In this document: piece by piece, positions 17,101-25,024 of the stretch | Position numbering within the stretch: the first letter of the stretch is position 1 | How the letters are laid out: the number at the start of each line of letters is the position of its first letter | Source: Clostridiales bacterium | GTDB lineage: Bacteria > Bacillota > Clostridia > Christensenellales > Aristaeellaceae | Assembly: GCA_017569285.1 (NCBI GenBank) | Contig: CP069419.1 | Coordinates: 1,364,001-1,428,000, forward strand | DNA: 64,000 nt | Direction: 5' to 3' | Translations under genes and position numbers: made by a program | The notes under the pieces: model-generated | Told to the model about the DNA's origin: nothing | Seen by the model: only the letters and a program-made list of their open reading frames with translations | The model's database searches: none

Positions 17101-18628
17101 CCTCCCGCGGATCCACCAGCATTTCAAAGGAATCCGAAACCACGCCGTCCACCAGCTTCACCGCGCCAATTTCAATAATCCGCGCCTTGCCGGTATTCAG
17201 GCCCGTGCTCTCGAAGTCCAGCACGACGATCGGCCCGTCATAGGGGTCTCCCGCCGGATTGTCCACCACGGCCTTTTCATCGATCAGGTAGCCTTCACAG
17301 CCGGGAATCAGGCGGATTTTCCCCTTGGCGGCCCGGAAGGCCGCCGGGAAGGACTGCAGCACGCCGTGGTCGGTGATGGCCACCGCCGGATGGCCCCATT
17401 TCACCGCCCGGGCAATCAGGTCCTCCGCCTTCGTCAGCGCGTCCATCGTGGACATGTTCGTATGCATATGGAGCTCCACGCGCTTTTCCGGCGCGTTGTC
17501 CTGGCGCTCCTCCTTTTCCGTTTCCACCATGTCCCGCACGGTCATGGAAAGCTCGCGGGCATAGCTGTCATACTGGCAGTCGCCGCGCAGGCGGACGTGC
17601 ATGCCGACCTTGATCCGGTCGATTTTGTCCTGGACGGCCTGGCGTTCCTCATCCGTAATCGGGATTTCCTCCGCCTCATCCTTCCGGACAAAGCGGTTCC
17701 GGTAGCGCAGGAAAATCTTGCACAGGACGGAGCTGGTAAAGTCCGTCACCGCGAAGGAAACCAGGACGCGCTCGCCGCCCTTCAGCTCCTTCGTTTCCAG
17801 CTTGAAAACCTCGCCCTCGATCACGGTGATTCCGCTTTCGCTGGTCAGGCTCTTGATCTCCACAGGCTTTTCCGCGACGCTGCGGCCGATAATTGGCTTT
17901 CCGACCGTCTGCGCCTCGGAGTGTTCCTCTTCCTTTCCCGTACGCGGCTTCCGGGGCGCGCTCTTCCGCTCGCCCTTTGCCGCGGCGGACGGTTCCGCCC
18001 CGCCGGCGTCCCCGGTCCCGTAACGCTGTTCCATTTCCTCCCGCGTCACGGTGATCACCGCCTGCTGCTCCCGCTCCTCGCGGATTTTGCGCAGGCGCTC
18101 CTCGCGGTCCCCGGCCACGGTCATTTCCACCCGCACCCGGGCGTCAAAGATCTCCTGGATGGCCTGGGCCAGCCGCGGCCCCGCGTTCTTTTCGCTCATC
18201 ACCTGCAGGCTGAACTCATCCGGGAAAATCAGCGTCAGGATCGCTTCCTCCGCTTCCCCGATTGTTTCGTCCTCCCGCAGCTGGTTCTTCTCAATCTGCC
18301 AGTCGATCTGCCCGACCCATCCGCGGGCCGCCGGGTAATTCCGCCGCAGGAAATCATCCAGCACCTGGCGGTATTCCATGGGATCCTCCAGGAAGCGGGC
18401 GCGCAGGCCGGGGGAAATAATGCGCACCGCAAGCGGCCGGCCCGGGAACAGCTCCTTCAGCAGCTTTTCCATCTGCAGGAACTGCTTCTCCCCGGCCAGC
18501 ACGGTGCTTTCAAACGTGATATATGTTTTTCGCAAAGACCTGACATACGTGACCCGGGGGGCGGAAAGCTTTCCCGCCAGCTCCGGTATCTCCCGCGCGA
18601 TGCGCGCCATCAAATCCTCGTAGCTCAT
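14177..18628 (-). CDS. polC: DNA polymerase III PolC-type catalytic subunit
   Basis: The start at 18628 (MSYEDLM) is only moderately supported by AAGGATCA immediately upstream, but no other in-frame start gives family sequence. The 1483-residue protein has the PolC order: N-terminal region, OB-fold, a PHP domain beginning ELHMHTNMSTMDA (about residue 387) that is split by an inserted DEDDh 3'-5' exonuclease (DFESTGLNTG, AHNANFD, HRAVHDAAAT), then the catalytic palm with PDIDLNFSGEYQ, a zinc-binding CVHCRKG...CPDCG segment, and the terminal helix-hairpin region. It is the essential leading-strand replicase of low-GC Gram-positive relatives. It follows ispG by 37 bases in the frr operon. Confidence 0.97.
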   Translation of the reverse strand: MSYEDLMARIAREIPELAGKLSAPRVTYVRSLRKTYITFESTVLAGEKQFLQMEKLLKELFPGRPLAVRIISPGLRARFLEDPMEYRQVLDDFLRRNYPAARGWVGQIDWQIEKNQLREDETIGEAEEAILTLIFPDEFSLQVMSEKNAGPRLAQAIQEIFDARVRVEMTVAGDREERLRKIREEREQQAVITVTREEMEQRYGTGDAGGAEPSAAAKGERKSAPRKPRTGKEEEHSEAQTVGKPIIGRSVAEKPVEIKSLTSESGITVIEGEVFKLETKELKGGERVLVSFAVTDFTSSVLCKIFLRYRNRFVRKDEAEEIPITDEERQAVQDKIDRIKVGMHVRLRGDCQYDSYARELSMTVRDMVETEKEERQDNAPEKRVELHMHTNMSTMDALTKAEDLIARAVKWGHPAVAITDHGVLQSFPAAFRAAKGKIRLIPGCEGYLIDEKAVVDNPAGDPYDGPIVVLDFESTGLNTGKARIIEIGAVKLVDGVVSDSFEMLVDPREALPPKITEITGITDMQLEGQPTAEEALPQLMEFIGGLPLAAHNANFDISLLRAELRRIGLEWNGPVLDTLSYARKLYPQLKSFRLGALCKHLGVSLKNAHRAVHDAAATAGCLKRMFEDTREQYPDTVTDRDLNEALRGGAIGESWHIILLAKNRTGLVNLNRLVSISHLEYFKRTPHMPRELIQKYREGLILGSACEAGELFRAVLAGESHERLREIASFYDYLEIQPIGNNAFLLREGQVSSEEELRNLNRVIVQLGEELGLPVAATGDVHFLDPKDSIGRAIIQAGLKYSDADLQPPLYFKTTEEMLEEFAYLGEEKAREVVIDNPRKIAEMVEEIKLFPKHPKGEDTFQPYWDFAEDMIQEMTWDTAEELYGSPLPEIVEARLKKELKSIVGYGYCTLYAIAQKLVSRSLEDGYLVGSRGSVGSSLVARMCGITEVNALPPHYRCVHCRKGFFDVDKSMYHVGVDLPDRDCPDCGAPLTKDGFDIPFEVFLGFEGDKVPDIDLNFSGEYQNRAHHYVEELFGHDHVFRAGTISGLADKTAYGYVLKYLEERNIQAGNAEKERLALTCTGVKRTTGQHPGGMVVVPLEYEIYDFTAVQHPADDLESDFTTTHFDFNSMHDILVKLDCLGHDDPTMMHELEMLTGVNFRDVPLDDPGVRSLFTSPEALGVTTDDILCNTGTYGVPEFGTGFVRGMLEETRPHTMEELLRISGLSHGTDVWLGNAQEIIANGTATLSECVCCRDDIMNYLMDKGVKPKLAFTTMESVRKGRGLKPEMEEAMNAVNVPEWFMDSCKKIKYMFPKGHAVAYVTMSLRVAWFKLHHPLAYYCAYFTVRGDGFDASTMILSPDAARQRISEIRNMDKPTARDKDIMTCLELVLEMNMRGIRFLPVDLYRSDVRKFLIEDGNIRCPFISLPGLGESAAVPIVEARKDRPFISIEDLQTRGRVGSSIIDLLRLHGALDGLSETNQISMF

Positions 18629-18665
18629 TGATCCTTCATTCCATGTCCTGCCCCCGGGCGTCCGC

Positions 18666-19718
18666 TCAGTCCGCCGTCCGGCCGATCCTTCTCCGCACCT
18701 CGGCAATCAGCTGTTCCGCCAGGTCGCCTTCCACCTTCCGGGGCTCTTCCCCCTTGACGAACAGCACGCCGCCGCTCTTTCCGCCGGCAATCCCGACGTC
18801 CGCTTCCCGGCCCTCGCCCAGGCCGTTCACCACGCATCCCATGACCGCCACCTTCAGCGGAACGGTCACGTCCGCAAGCTCTTCTTCCACGCGTTTCCCG
18901 ATTTCCGCAACAGGGATACAGGTCCGCCCGCACGTGGGGCACGCAATCAGCTGGACGCCGCGCACGCGCAGGTCCAGCGCCCGCAGGATATCCCATGCGG
19001 CTTTTACTTCCGGTACCGGGTCCCCGCTCAGGCTGACGCGGATCGTATCCCCGATGCCGTCCGCCAGCAGCGCCCCGATGCCGATGGCGCTCTTCACGGT
19101 TCCCTGTCCCGGCAGGCCGGCTTCCGTCACACCGACGTGCAGCGGATACCCGCAGCGCTCATGCGCGAGGCGGTATGCGGCGATGGTCAGCTTTACGTCG
19201 CTGGATTTCATGCTCAGCACGATATCCTCAAACCCGACCTTTTCCAGGATCCGGGCATGCCCGAGCGCGCTTTCCACCAGGCACTCCGCCGTCGGTCCGC
19301 CGTACTTCGCCAGCAGTTCCTTTTCCACGGATCCGCTGTTCACGCCGATCCGGATCGGGATGTGGTGCGCCTTCGCGCAGTCCGCCACCATCCGTACGCG
19401 GTCTTCCCGGCCGATATTTCCCGGGTTGATCCGCAGCTTCGCAATTCCGTTCTCCGCGGAGCGGATCGCCAGCTGATAGTCAAAGTGGATATCCGCCACC
19501 AGCGGCACCGGGCTCCGGTCCGTCAGGGTTTTCACCGCTTCCGCGCAGGCCTCGTCATACACGCTGACCCGCACCAGGTCGCAGCCCGCGTCATGCAGCG
19601 CGCGGATCTGCGCCAGGGTGGCTTCCGTATCCCGGGTATCGGTATTGGTCATGCTCTGCACCAGTACCGGGTTCCCGCCGCCCAGCTTCAGCTTTCCGAT
19701 CTGTACTTCCCTGGTCAT
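18666..19718 (-). CDS. ispG: 4-hydroxy-3-methylbut-2-enyl diphosphate synthase (GcpE/IspG)
   Basis: The 350-residue product is the short, two-domain IspG. An N-terminal TIM barrel opens with VQIGKLKLGGGNPVLVQSMTNTDTRD. The C-terminal reductase-like domain carries the 4Fe-4S ligands CPTCGRTC and GCVVNGLGE. The enzyme converts MEcPP to HMBPP in the MEP isoprenoid pathway. The rest of the cluster contains dxr and the prenyl transferase uppS, so the run joins isoprenoid precursor supply with undecaprenyl synthesis. Its Fe-S cluster may depend on the sufC pair at the end of the same run. The upstream neighbour is rseP, with a 28-base gap. Confidence 0.97.
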   Translation of the reverse strand: MTREVQIGKLKLGGGNPVLVQSMTNTDTRDTEATLAQIRALHDAGCDLVRVSVYDEACAEAVKTLTDRSPVPLVADIHFDYQLAIRSAENGIAKLRINPGNIGREDRVRMVADCAKAHHIPIRIGVNSGSVEKELLAKYGGPTAECLVESALGHARILEKVGFEDIVLSMKSSDVKLTIAAYRLAHERCGYPLHVGVTEAGLPGQGTVKSAIGIGALLADGIGDTIRVSLSGDPVPEVKAAWDILRALDLRVRGVQLIACPTCGRTCIPVAEIGKRVEEELADVTVPLKVAVMGCVVNGLGEGREADVGIAGGKSGGVLFVKGEEPRKVEGDLAEQLIAEVRRRIGRTAD

Positions 19719-19746
19719 GCCGCTTTCCTCCCGTTCATCCGGTCAC

Positions 19747-20820
19747 TCACTGAAACAGCCTGGTTACATCCCGGAAGGTGATAAAAATCATAAACCCGAA
19801 CAGCAGCACCATCCCCGCCACATGGACGATGGCTTCCTTCTCCGGCGGTACCGCCTTTCCGCGGATCACCTCCACGATTCCGAATACCAGGCGGCTTCCG
19901 TCCAGTCCGGGAATCGGCAGCAGGTTCATAATCCCCAGGTTGATGGAAAGGAAAACCAGCAGGTCCACAAACGCCCGGAAACCGTCCTGCTGTACCCGGT
20001 CCGCCACCATGGTAATAATACCGATCGGGCCGGCCGTCTGGTCCAGCCCTTCCCCGGTGGTGACCAGCCTTTTCAGCGCGTCCACCAGCGCTCCCGAATA
20101 ATACGCGCATGTATCCCACGCAAGGCGGAAGCCCTCCGTAAAACCGACCGGCTGGATTTCCGCCCGGATATACTGCCCGATATAGACGCCGATCTGATAC
20201 TTCCCGGCTTCCTCATTCCACTCCGGGGTCAGGCTGAGTTCCAGGGTTTCCTCTCCCCGCTTCACGTTGGCCTGCAGGGGTTCGTCCCCCTCCTTCCAGC
20301 CTGAAATCGTATTCAGGAGGGTCTCGGCGGTGCCGTCCAGCATTTCCCTGCCGTTGATCGCGGTGATCACATCCCCGTCCTTCATTCCCGCGCGCTGTGC
20401 CGGACCGGACGCCATCACCTGGGAGATAAAGGGATCCACCTCTCCGGTCGGCACCACATTCCCGGCGCACCAGAAGAACACGGCCGCGACGCAGAACGCC
20501 AGCACGAAGTTCATCAGCGGGCCCATCAGGATCACGAACATCCGCTTCCAGACGTTCTGCTTCGCGAACGCCCGCGGGTCGTCCTTCGACTCGCCTTTGG
20601 TATCATCCTCGCCGTAGAAGGCGCAGAATCCGCCCAGCGGAACCGCGCGGACCGAGAAATCCGTCTCGTACTTTTTGCTTTTCCACTTCAGCAGCTTCGG
20701 GCCGAAGCCCACGGAAAATTCCGTCACATCAATCTTCATCAGGCGCGCTGCCATAAAATGCCCGAACTCGTGCACCACGATCAGGATCGCCAGCAACAGG
20801 ATCGCCACTATAATATACAC
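19747..20820 (-). CDS. rseP: RIP (site-2) zinc metalloprotease RseP
   Basis: The 357-residue protein shows the S2P plan: first membrane segment with HEFGH (residues 17-21), a GFGPKLL region, a second hydrophobic segment, a PDZ domain with VMASGPAQRAGMKDGDVITAINGR, and the late NLLPIPGLDGSR motif supplying the third zinc ligand. S2P proteases cleave transmembrane anti-sigma factors and remnant signal peptides. dxr ends 3 bases upstream and ispG starts 28 bases downstream, the usual Clostridia order. Confidence 0.95.
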   Translation of the reverse strand: MYIIVAILLLAILIVVHEFGHFMAARLMKIDVTEFSVGFGPKLLKWKSKKYETDFSVRAVPLGGFCAFYGEDDTKGESKDDPRAFAKQNVWKRMFVILMGPLMNFVLAFCVAAVFFWCAGNVVPTGEVDPFISQVMASGPAQRAGMKDGDVITAINGREMLDGTAETLLNTISGWKEGDEPLQANVKRGEETLELSLTPEWNEEAGKYQIGVYIGQYIRAEIQPVGFTEGFRLAWDTCAYYSGALVDALKRLVTTGEGLDQTAGPIGIITMVADRVQQDGFRAFVDLLVFLSINLGIMNLLPIPGLDGSRLVFGIVEVIRGKAVPPEKEAIVHVAGMVLLFGFMIFITFRDVTRLFQ

Positions 20821-20823
20821 GTC

Positions 20824-21963
20824 TTAACCCTTTCCGACGCACGCCCGCGCGCGTCTGTCCGCTTCCAGGATATCTTCAAGGCTGTCGGCCGGAAGTCCCG
20901 CCAGGCGTTCGAGGGCATTTTCCACCCGCCGGGCGATCTCCCCGAAGGGGATCTCCTCCCGCAGGAATGCCGCCACCGCCGCCTCATTGGCGCCGTTCAG
21001 CACCGTACACGCCGCGCCGCCGGCCCGCAGGGCTTCGCGCGCAAGCTCGGTCGCCGGGAACTTTTCGGTATCCGGTTCCTCAAAGGTCAGGCGGCTGATT
21101 GCCGCCAGGTCCGGCGCCTGCACGCCGGTTTCCACCCGTTCCGGGTAGGTCATCGCGTATCCGATCGGGACGCGCATATCCGGCATCCCCAGCTGGGCCA
21201 GCACCGCGCCGTCCCGGAATACGACGGCGGAATGAACAATGCTTTCCGGATGGATCACCACCTGGATCCGGTCCTCCGGCATATCGAACAGCCAGCGGGC
21301 TTCGATAATTTCCAGGCCCTTGTTGAACATGCTGGCGGAGTCCACCGTGATCTTCGCGCCCATGCTCCAGTTGGGGTGTTTCAGCGCTTCCCGGGGAGTC
21401 GCCCGTTCAATCCGTTCCCGGTCCCAGGTCCGGAACGGGCCGCCCGATGCCGTCAGCAGGATCTTTTCCGCGGGGTTGCCTCCGGCTGCCTGCAGGCACT
21501 GGAAAATCGCGCTGTGTTCACTGTCCACCGGCAGGATGGGTTTCCCCATCCTCTTTGCCAAGTCCATCACCAGGTGTCCGCCGGTCACCAGGGCTTCCTT
21601 GTTGGCCAGCAGCACCTGCCTTCCGGCCTCCAGCGCGTCCAGCACGCTCTTCAGCCCGGCAATCCCGACAATGCTCACCAGCACCTGGTCCGCCGGGACC
21701 TCCGCCGCCGCGGCTTTCAGCGCTTCCGCGCCGCTCATCCAGCGGCAGAACCGCAGGTCCTCCGGTATCTCGTTCAGCGGAATATCATCTTCCGCCAGTC
21801 CGGCCATTTCCGGCCGGAATTCACGGACCTGTTCAAACAGCTTTTCCCGGCTGCTTCTTGCGGTCAGCGCCGCCACCTGGAACCGGTCCGGATGGCGCCG
21901 GCAGATATCCAGCGCCTGGGTTCCGATGGAACCCGTGGACCCCAGTATCGCAATCCTTGTCAT
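20824..21963 (-). CDS. dxr: 1-deoxy-D-xylulose 5-phosphate reductoisomerase
   Basis: The 379-residue product begins with the NADPH-binding motif ILGSTGSIGTQAL. It carries LLANKEALVTGG, the metal-binding VDSEHSAIFQCL, the flexible LTASGGPFR loop and NWSMGAKITVDSASM, all hallmarks of Dxr. It catalyses the committed step of the MEP pathway. A short gap (13 bases) separates it from cdsA and the rseP start follows 3 bases after its stop, so the genes are tightly coupled. Confidence 0.97.
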   Translation of the reverse strand: MTRIAILGSTGSIGTQALDICRRHPDRFQVAALTARSSREKLFEQVREFRPEMAGLAEDDIPLNEIPEDLRFCRWMSGAEALKAAAAEVPADQVLVSIVGIAGLKSVLDALEAGRQVLLANKEALVTGGHLVMDLAKRMGKPILPVDSEHSAIFQCLQAAGGNPAEKILLTASGGPFRTWDRERIERATPREALKHPNWSMGAKITVDSASMFNKGLEIIEARWLFDMPEDRIQVVIHPESIVHSAVVFRDGAVLAQLGMPDMRVPIGYAMTYPERVETGVQAPDLAAISRLTFEEPDTEKFPATELAREALRAGGAACTVLNGANEAAVAAFLREEIPFGEIARRVENALERLAGLPADSLEDILEADRRARACVGKG

Positions 21964-21976
21964 ACCGGATCACTCC

Positions 21977-22828
21977 TTACGGAATAAACAGCAGATAGCA
22001 GTACATCAGCACCGCCATAAACAGAACGCTGTCCAGCCGGTCCAGCATGCCGCCGTGGCCGGGGAACAGGTTGGAAAAGTCTTTGATTCCGCTGTGCCGC
22101 TTGACCAGGCTGGCAAACAGGTCTCCGATCTGCCCGACTGCGCCGCCGGTAATGCCCAGCAGCAGGTAATGCCACCAGACCGGCAGCTTTGCCAGGGTCG
22201 GCTCGTTGCAGCACACCAGGCTCAGCCCGTATACCGCCATGGCCGCCAGGACGCTGCCCGCCAGTCCGCCGATGCTTCCCGCGATGGTCTTTTTCGGGCT
22301 CACGGCTTCGCACAGCTTCGGGCCGCCGATCGCGCTCCCGGCAAGCAGGGCAAAAATGTCACCTACCAGGGGCACAGCGAAGGTCAGGCACAGCAGCACC
22401 ACTTCCACCGCCTTCTGGTCCGGCAGCAGGCTGATCGCCACAAGGCTCAGTCCCGGCAGCGCCACCGTCAGCAGCGGCAGCGCGCTCATGCTCAGGTCGG
22501 TCAGCTCCGGCTCTTTCCGGAACAGGATTACCGTCACCATGATCAGCAGTGCCAGCGCCAGCAGCGGGACGATCGCTTTCACGCCGAAGAAATAGGTCAG
22601 CGGGATCGATGTGACCAGGGAAATCCAGGTCGGCCAGGTCACCACCCGGTGTCCCGCGGTCACCAGCGCATGGTATTCCTCCCACACTGCAAAGCAGACG
22701 CAGATCAGTGTCGCCAGCGCCATGCACCAGTTCGGCAGCCACAGCATTACTGCCAGGAAAATTACCAGCAGCAGTCCGGTTATAAATCTCTGTTTCATGG
22801 TCCCTTGTTTTTCAGGCGTTTCCTCCAT
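21977..22828 (-). CDS. cdsA: Phosphatidate cytidylyltransferase
   Basis: A multi-pass membrane protein of 283 residues with about seven hydrophobic segments and the CdsA signature near its C-terminus: SPKKTIAGSIGG, then QIGDLFASLVKRHSGIKDFSNLFPGHGGMLDRLDS split over the membrane. It makes CDP-diacylglycerol for phospholipid synthesis. The start at 22828 is uncertain; an internal ATG at 22798 (MKQRFITG) is an alternative, and neither has a strong ribosome site. It sits between uppS and dxr, the classic order. Confidence 0.95.
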   Translation of the reverse strand: MEETPEKQGTMKQRFITGLLLVIFLAVMLWLPNWCMALATLICVCFAVWEEYHALVTAGHRVVTWPTWISLVTSIPLTYFFGVKAIVPLLALALLIMVTVILFRKEPELTDLSMSALPLLTVALPGLSLVAISLLPDQKAVEVVLLCLTFAVPLVGDIFALLAGSAIGGPKLCEAVSPKKTIAGSIGGLAGSVLAAMAVYGLSLVCCNEPTLAKLPVWWHYLLLGITGGAVGQIGDLFASLVKRHSGIKDFSNLFPGHGGMLDRLDSVLFMAVLMYCYLLFIP

Positions 22829-22845
22829 CTTCAGAACCGGCAGTT

Positions 22846-23616
22846 TCAGCTGCCGATCCTCCGCCCGAATCTCCTCTCCCTGTGCGCGTATGCATCCAGC
22901 GCCAGATCATAATCGTGCACCGTGAAATCCGGCCACAGAATTTCCGGGAATACAAATTCCGCGTAAGCGTTCTGGTACAGCAGGAAATTGCTCAGCCGCT
23001 GTTCCCCGCTCGTGCGGATCAGCAGGTCCACGTCCGGCTGTCCCCGGGTATACAGGTGGTCCGAAATGGTTTCCTCCGTGATCGCGTCCACCGGCAGGGC
23101 TCCGTTCACCGCCAGCGTGGCAATCTCCCGGGCCGCCTTCACCAGCTCGGCCCGTCCGCCGTAATTCACGGCAATGTTCAGCCGGAGGCCGGTATTCTTC
23201 TCCGTCCGCTTTTCCGCTTCCTTCAGCGTTTCCCGCTGCTTCTCCGGCAGCCCGCTCTTGTCCCCGAGAATCAGGATCCGGACGTTCTTCGCGTCCAGCT
23301 CATCGATTTCCGAGGCAAAGAAATCCAGGATCAGCTGCATCAGGGCAGCCACCTCTTCCTCGGACCGCTTCCAGTTTTCCGTGGAGAAGGCATACAGGCT
23401 CAGCGCCTTGATCCCCAGGTCATCCGTGTGCCGGATGATCTCCCGCAGCGTTTCGGTTCCCTGGCGGTGCCCTTTGGAAACGCTCAGCTTATGCTTCCGC
23501 GCCCACCGGCCGTTCCCGTCCATAATGATCGCCACGTGCTCCGGCAGCTTGTCAAACTCATCGGAGGTGCGGGGCGTTTTTTTCAGCGCCAGTTTCAAAG
23601 CCGTGTTGATTTTCAT
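22846..23616 (-). CDS. uppS: Isoprenyl transferase (undecaprenyl diphosphate synthase)
   Basis: The 256-residue product has the cis-prenyltransferase motifs: HVAIIMDGNGRWA, GHRQGTETLREI, LYAFSTENWKRS, then LIRTSGEQRLSNFLLYQ and YAEFVFPEILWPDF. It builds the C55 lipid carrier for peptidoglycan and other wall polymers from MEP-derived units. A hairpin (23640-23663) separates it from frr, and cdsA starts 17 bases after its stop. Confidence 0.97.
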   Translation of the reverse strand: MKINTALKLALKKTPRTSDEFDKLPEHVAIIMDGNGRWARKHKLSVSKGHRQGTETLREIIRHTDDLGIKALSLYAFSTENWKRSEEEVAALMQLILDFFASEIDELDAKNVRILILGDKSGLPEKQRETLKEAEKRTEKNTGLRLNIAVNYGGRAELVKAAREIATLAVNGALPVDAITEETISDHLYTRGQPDVDLLIRTSGEQRLSNFLLYQNAYAEFVFPEILWPDFTVHDYDLALDAYAHRERRFGRRIGS

Positions 23617-23639
23617 GCTGCGCCGCTCCTATGACTGCG

Positions 23640-23663
23640 GAAACCCGCCTCCCGGCGGGTTTC
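23640..23663 (-). other. Hairpin in the frr-uppS intergenic region
   Basis: A perfect 10-bp stem, GAAACCCGCC with its complement, and a 4-base loop lie between the frr stop and the uppS start. There is no T run on the transcribed strand, so it looks more like an attenuating or RNA-stabilising hairpin than a full terminator. Confidence 0.5.
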
Positions 23664-23686
23664 GGCTTCGTCCGGAAAGTCTGTTG

Positions 23687-24244
23687 TCAGACCTCCATGA
23701 TTTCCTTTTCTTTCTTGGCGAAGATATCGTCCACTTCCTTGATGGCCTTGTCCGTCATCTTCTGGATCTCTTCCTCGGCGTCCTTCTGGTCGTCCTCGGT
23801 GATCTCGCTGTTCTTCTTCAGCTTCTTGATCTGGTCCACCGCGTCCCTGCGGATGTTGCGGATGGCCACCTTGGTCTCCTCCGCGCCCTTGGAAGCCACC
23901 TTGGTCAGGTCCCTGCGGCGTTCCTCGTTCAGTTCCGGGAACACCAGGCGGATAATCTTTCCATCATTGGAAGGATTCAGGCCCAGGTCGCTCTTCTGGA
24001 TGGCCTTTTCCACCTGGGGAATCATCTTGGCTTCCCAGGGGGCAATCACCAGCAGGCGGGGTTCCGGGGAAGAAATATTCCCGATCTGGTTGATCGGTGT
24101 CTGTGTCCCGTAATAATCCACCATAATCCGGTCCAGCAGCTTCGGATTGGCCCGGCCGGCCCGCAGGCCCATCATATCCCGCTCATACGCCGCGCAGGAT
24201 TTCTGCATCTTTTCTTCAGCGGTCATCATGATATCGTCGATCAT
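23687..24244 (-). CDS. frr: Ribosome recycling factor
   Basis: The 185-residue product has the full-length RRF sequence: a three-helix bundle with LRAGRANPKLLDRIMVDYYG, TPINQIGNISSPEPRLL, IRLVFPELNEERRRDL and a C-terminal helix DDQKDAEEEIQKMTDKAI. It splits post-termination ribosomes together with EF-G. AGGAGGG lies 8 bases before the start. It is the first gene of the minus-strand housekeeping run; pyrH and tsf, its usual upstream partners, are not here, and a promoter lies directly upstream. Confidence 0.98.
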   Translation of the reverse strand: MIDDIMMTAEEKMQKSCAAYERDMMGLRAGRANPKLLDRIMVDYYGTQTPINQIGNISSPEPRLLVIAPWEAKMIPQVEKAIQKSDLGLNPSNDGKIIRLVFPELNEERRRDLTKVASKGAEETKVAIRNIRRDAVDQIKKLKKNSEITEDDQKDAEEEIQKMTDKAIKEVDDIFAKKEKEIMEV

Positions 24245-24571
24245 CTGAAATGCCCTCCTCTGTTTGGTTATGTCATGCGGAAACCCCGCTTTGATCCGTA
24301 CCGGATTATTATACCGGTTTTCTGCTTCCTTGACAAGTAAGGAAGTTGGTGGAACAGGCGATATGGATCCTGCCCGGGGGTGCTTCCCCGTGCCGGACCG
24401 GTCCCTGTCGTGCCGGCATCTTCCCCGCGGGGGAAAAAAGCGTTCCGCAGGCTTTTTTCATCCGGCGGAATATGGTATGATCTTGGGAAAGGCGGCGGAA
24501 CCGCCGCCGCTGGATCAGCCTGGTTCCCGCAGTACTGCGGCGCACCGGGATCCGGAAGGAGGACGGACCAT
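24245..24571. other. Divergent intergenic region between frr and the GNAT gene
   Basis: 327 bases without a gene. The frr promoter occupies the left part. On the plus side the sequence before the acetyltransferase holds a weak TATGAT (24476-24481) and a run of inverted repeats: a GC-rich stem GGCGGCGG/CCGCCGCC (24491-24508) and a perfect 14-base palindrome CCGCAGTACTGCGG (24527-24540). The latter is enclosed by GGATC/GATCC arms (24512-24516 and 24548-24552). These could fold as a structured leader or serve as an operator; I cannot assign them to a known riboswitch. Confidence 0.5.
24308..24336 (-). promoter_or_regulatory. Near-consensus promoter of the frr housekeeping run
   Basis: On the minus strand TTGTCA (complement of 24331-24336) and a perfect TATAAT (complement of 24308-24313) are 17 bases apart. 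The expected start is near 24301, giving a leader of about 57 bases to frr. Confidence 0.8.
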
Positions 24572-24976
24572 ATGAAAATGATCAACCTGCAGGAAGAACA
24601 GATTGAGGATATTGAGGAGCGGCTGGAAAGCTTTGACGAAGCGCATATCACCTATTCCATGGACGGATGCATCCAGATCGGCATGGAAGACGGCGGGAAG
24701 CTGATTGCCGGACTGGACGCGTGTATCACGACCTTCAAAATCCTGTATGTATCCACCGTGTTTGTGGATCCGGAATACCGGCGGAAAGGCATCGGAACAC
24801 AGCTGATCCGCGAAATGGAAAAGCGGGCCGCTGCCATGGGTGTCAACACCATCCGGCTGGACACCTTTGACTGGCAGGGAAAGGATTTCTATGAGGCGCT
24901 GGAATACCGGTGCGTCGGCAGTTACGACAATGCGGAGGACGGCTATTCCGAATACTTCTTCATGAAGCGGATCTGA
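24572..24976 (+). CDS. GNAT-family N-acetyltransferase
   Basis: The start at 24572 has AAGGAGGA 8 bases upstream, while the frame is open further 5' through non-coding sequence. The 134-residue protein is a single GNAT domain: STVFVDPEYRRKGIGTQLIREME provides the acetyl-CoA pyrophosphate loop (R-x-x-G-x-G/A), and FYEALEYRCVGSY the beta6 region typical of GNATs. The substrate is unknown. The oligoendopeptidase gene begins 48 bases after its stop, so the two may be co-transcribed. Confidence 0.88.
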   Translation: MKMINLQEEQIEDIEERLESFDEAHITYSMDGCIQIGMEDGGKLIAGLDACITTFKILYVSTVFVDPEYRRKGIGTQLIREMEKRAAAMGVNTIRLDTFDWQGKDFYEALEYRCVGSYDNAEDGYSEYFFMKRI

Positions 24977-25024
24977 TCCGCAGGATTTCCAAAAATGACC
25001 GCACAGCGCAAAGGAGAAAACACG

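Noticed and set aside
14225-18631. Long open frames on the plus strand opposite polC (14225-16858 and 16976-18631)
   Set aside because: They mirror polC codons in a GC-rich gene, have no family signatures, and polC is certain on the other strand.
24421-24450. GC-rich stem with an A run before the GNAT gene as a terminator
   Set aside because: The T run would precede rather than follow the stem on the minus strand, and no gene ends there on the plus strand.
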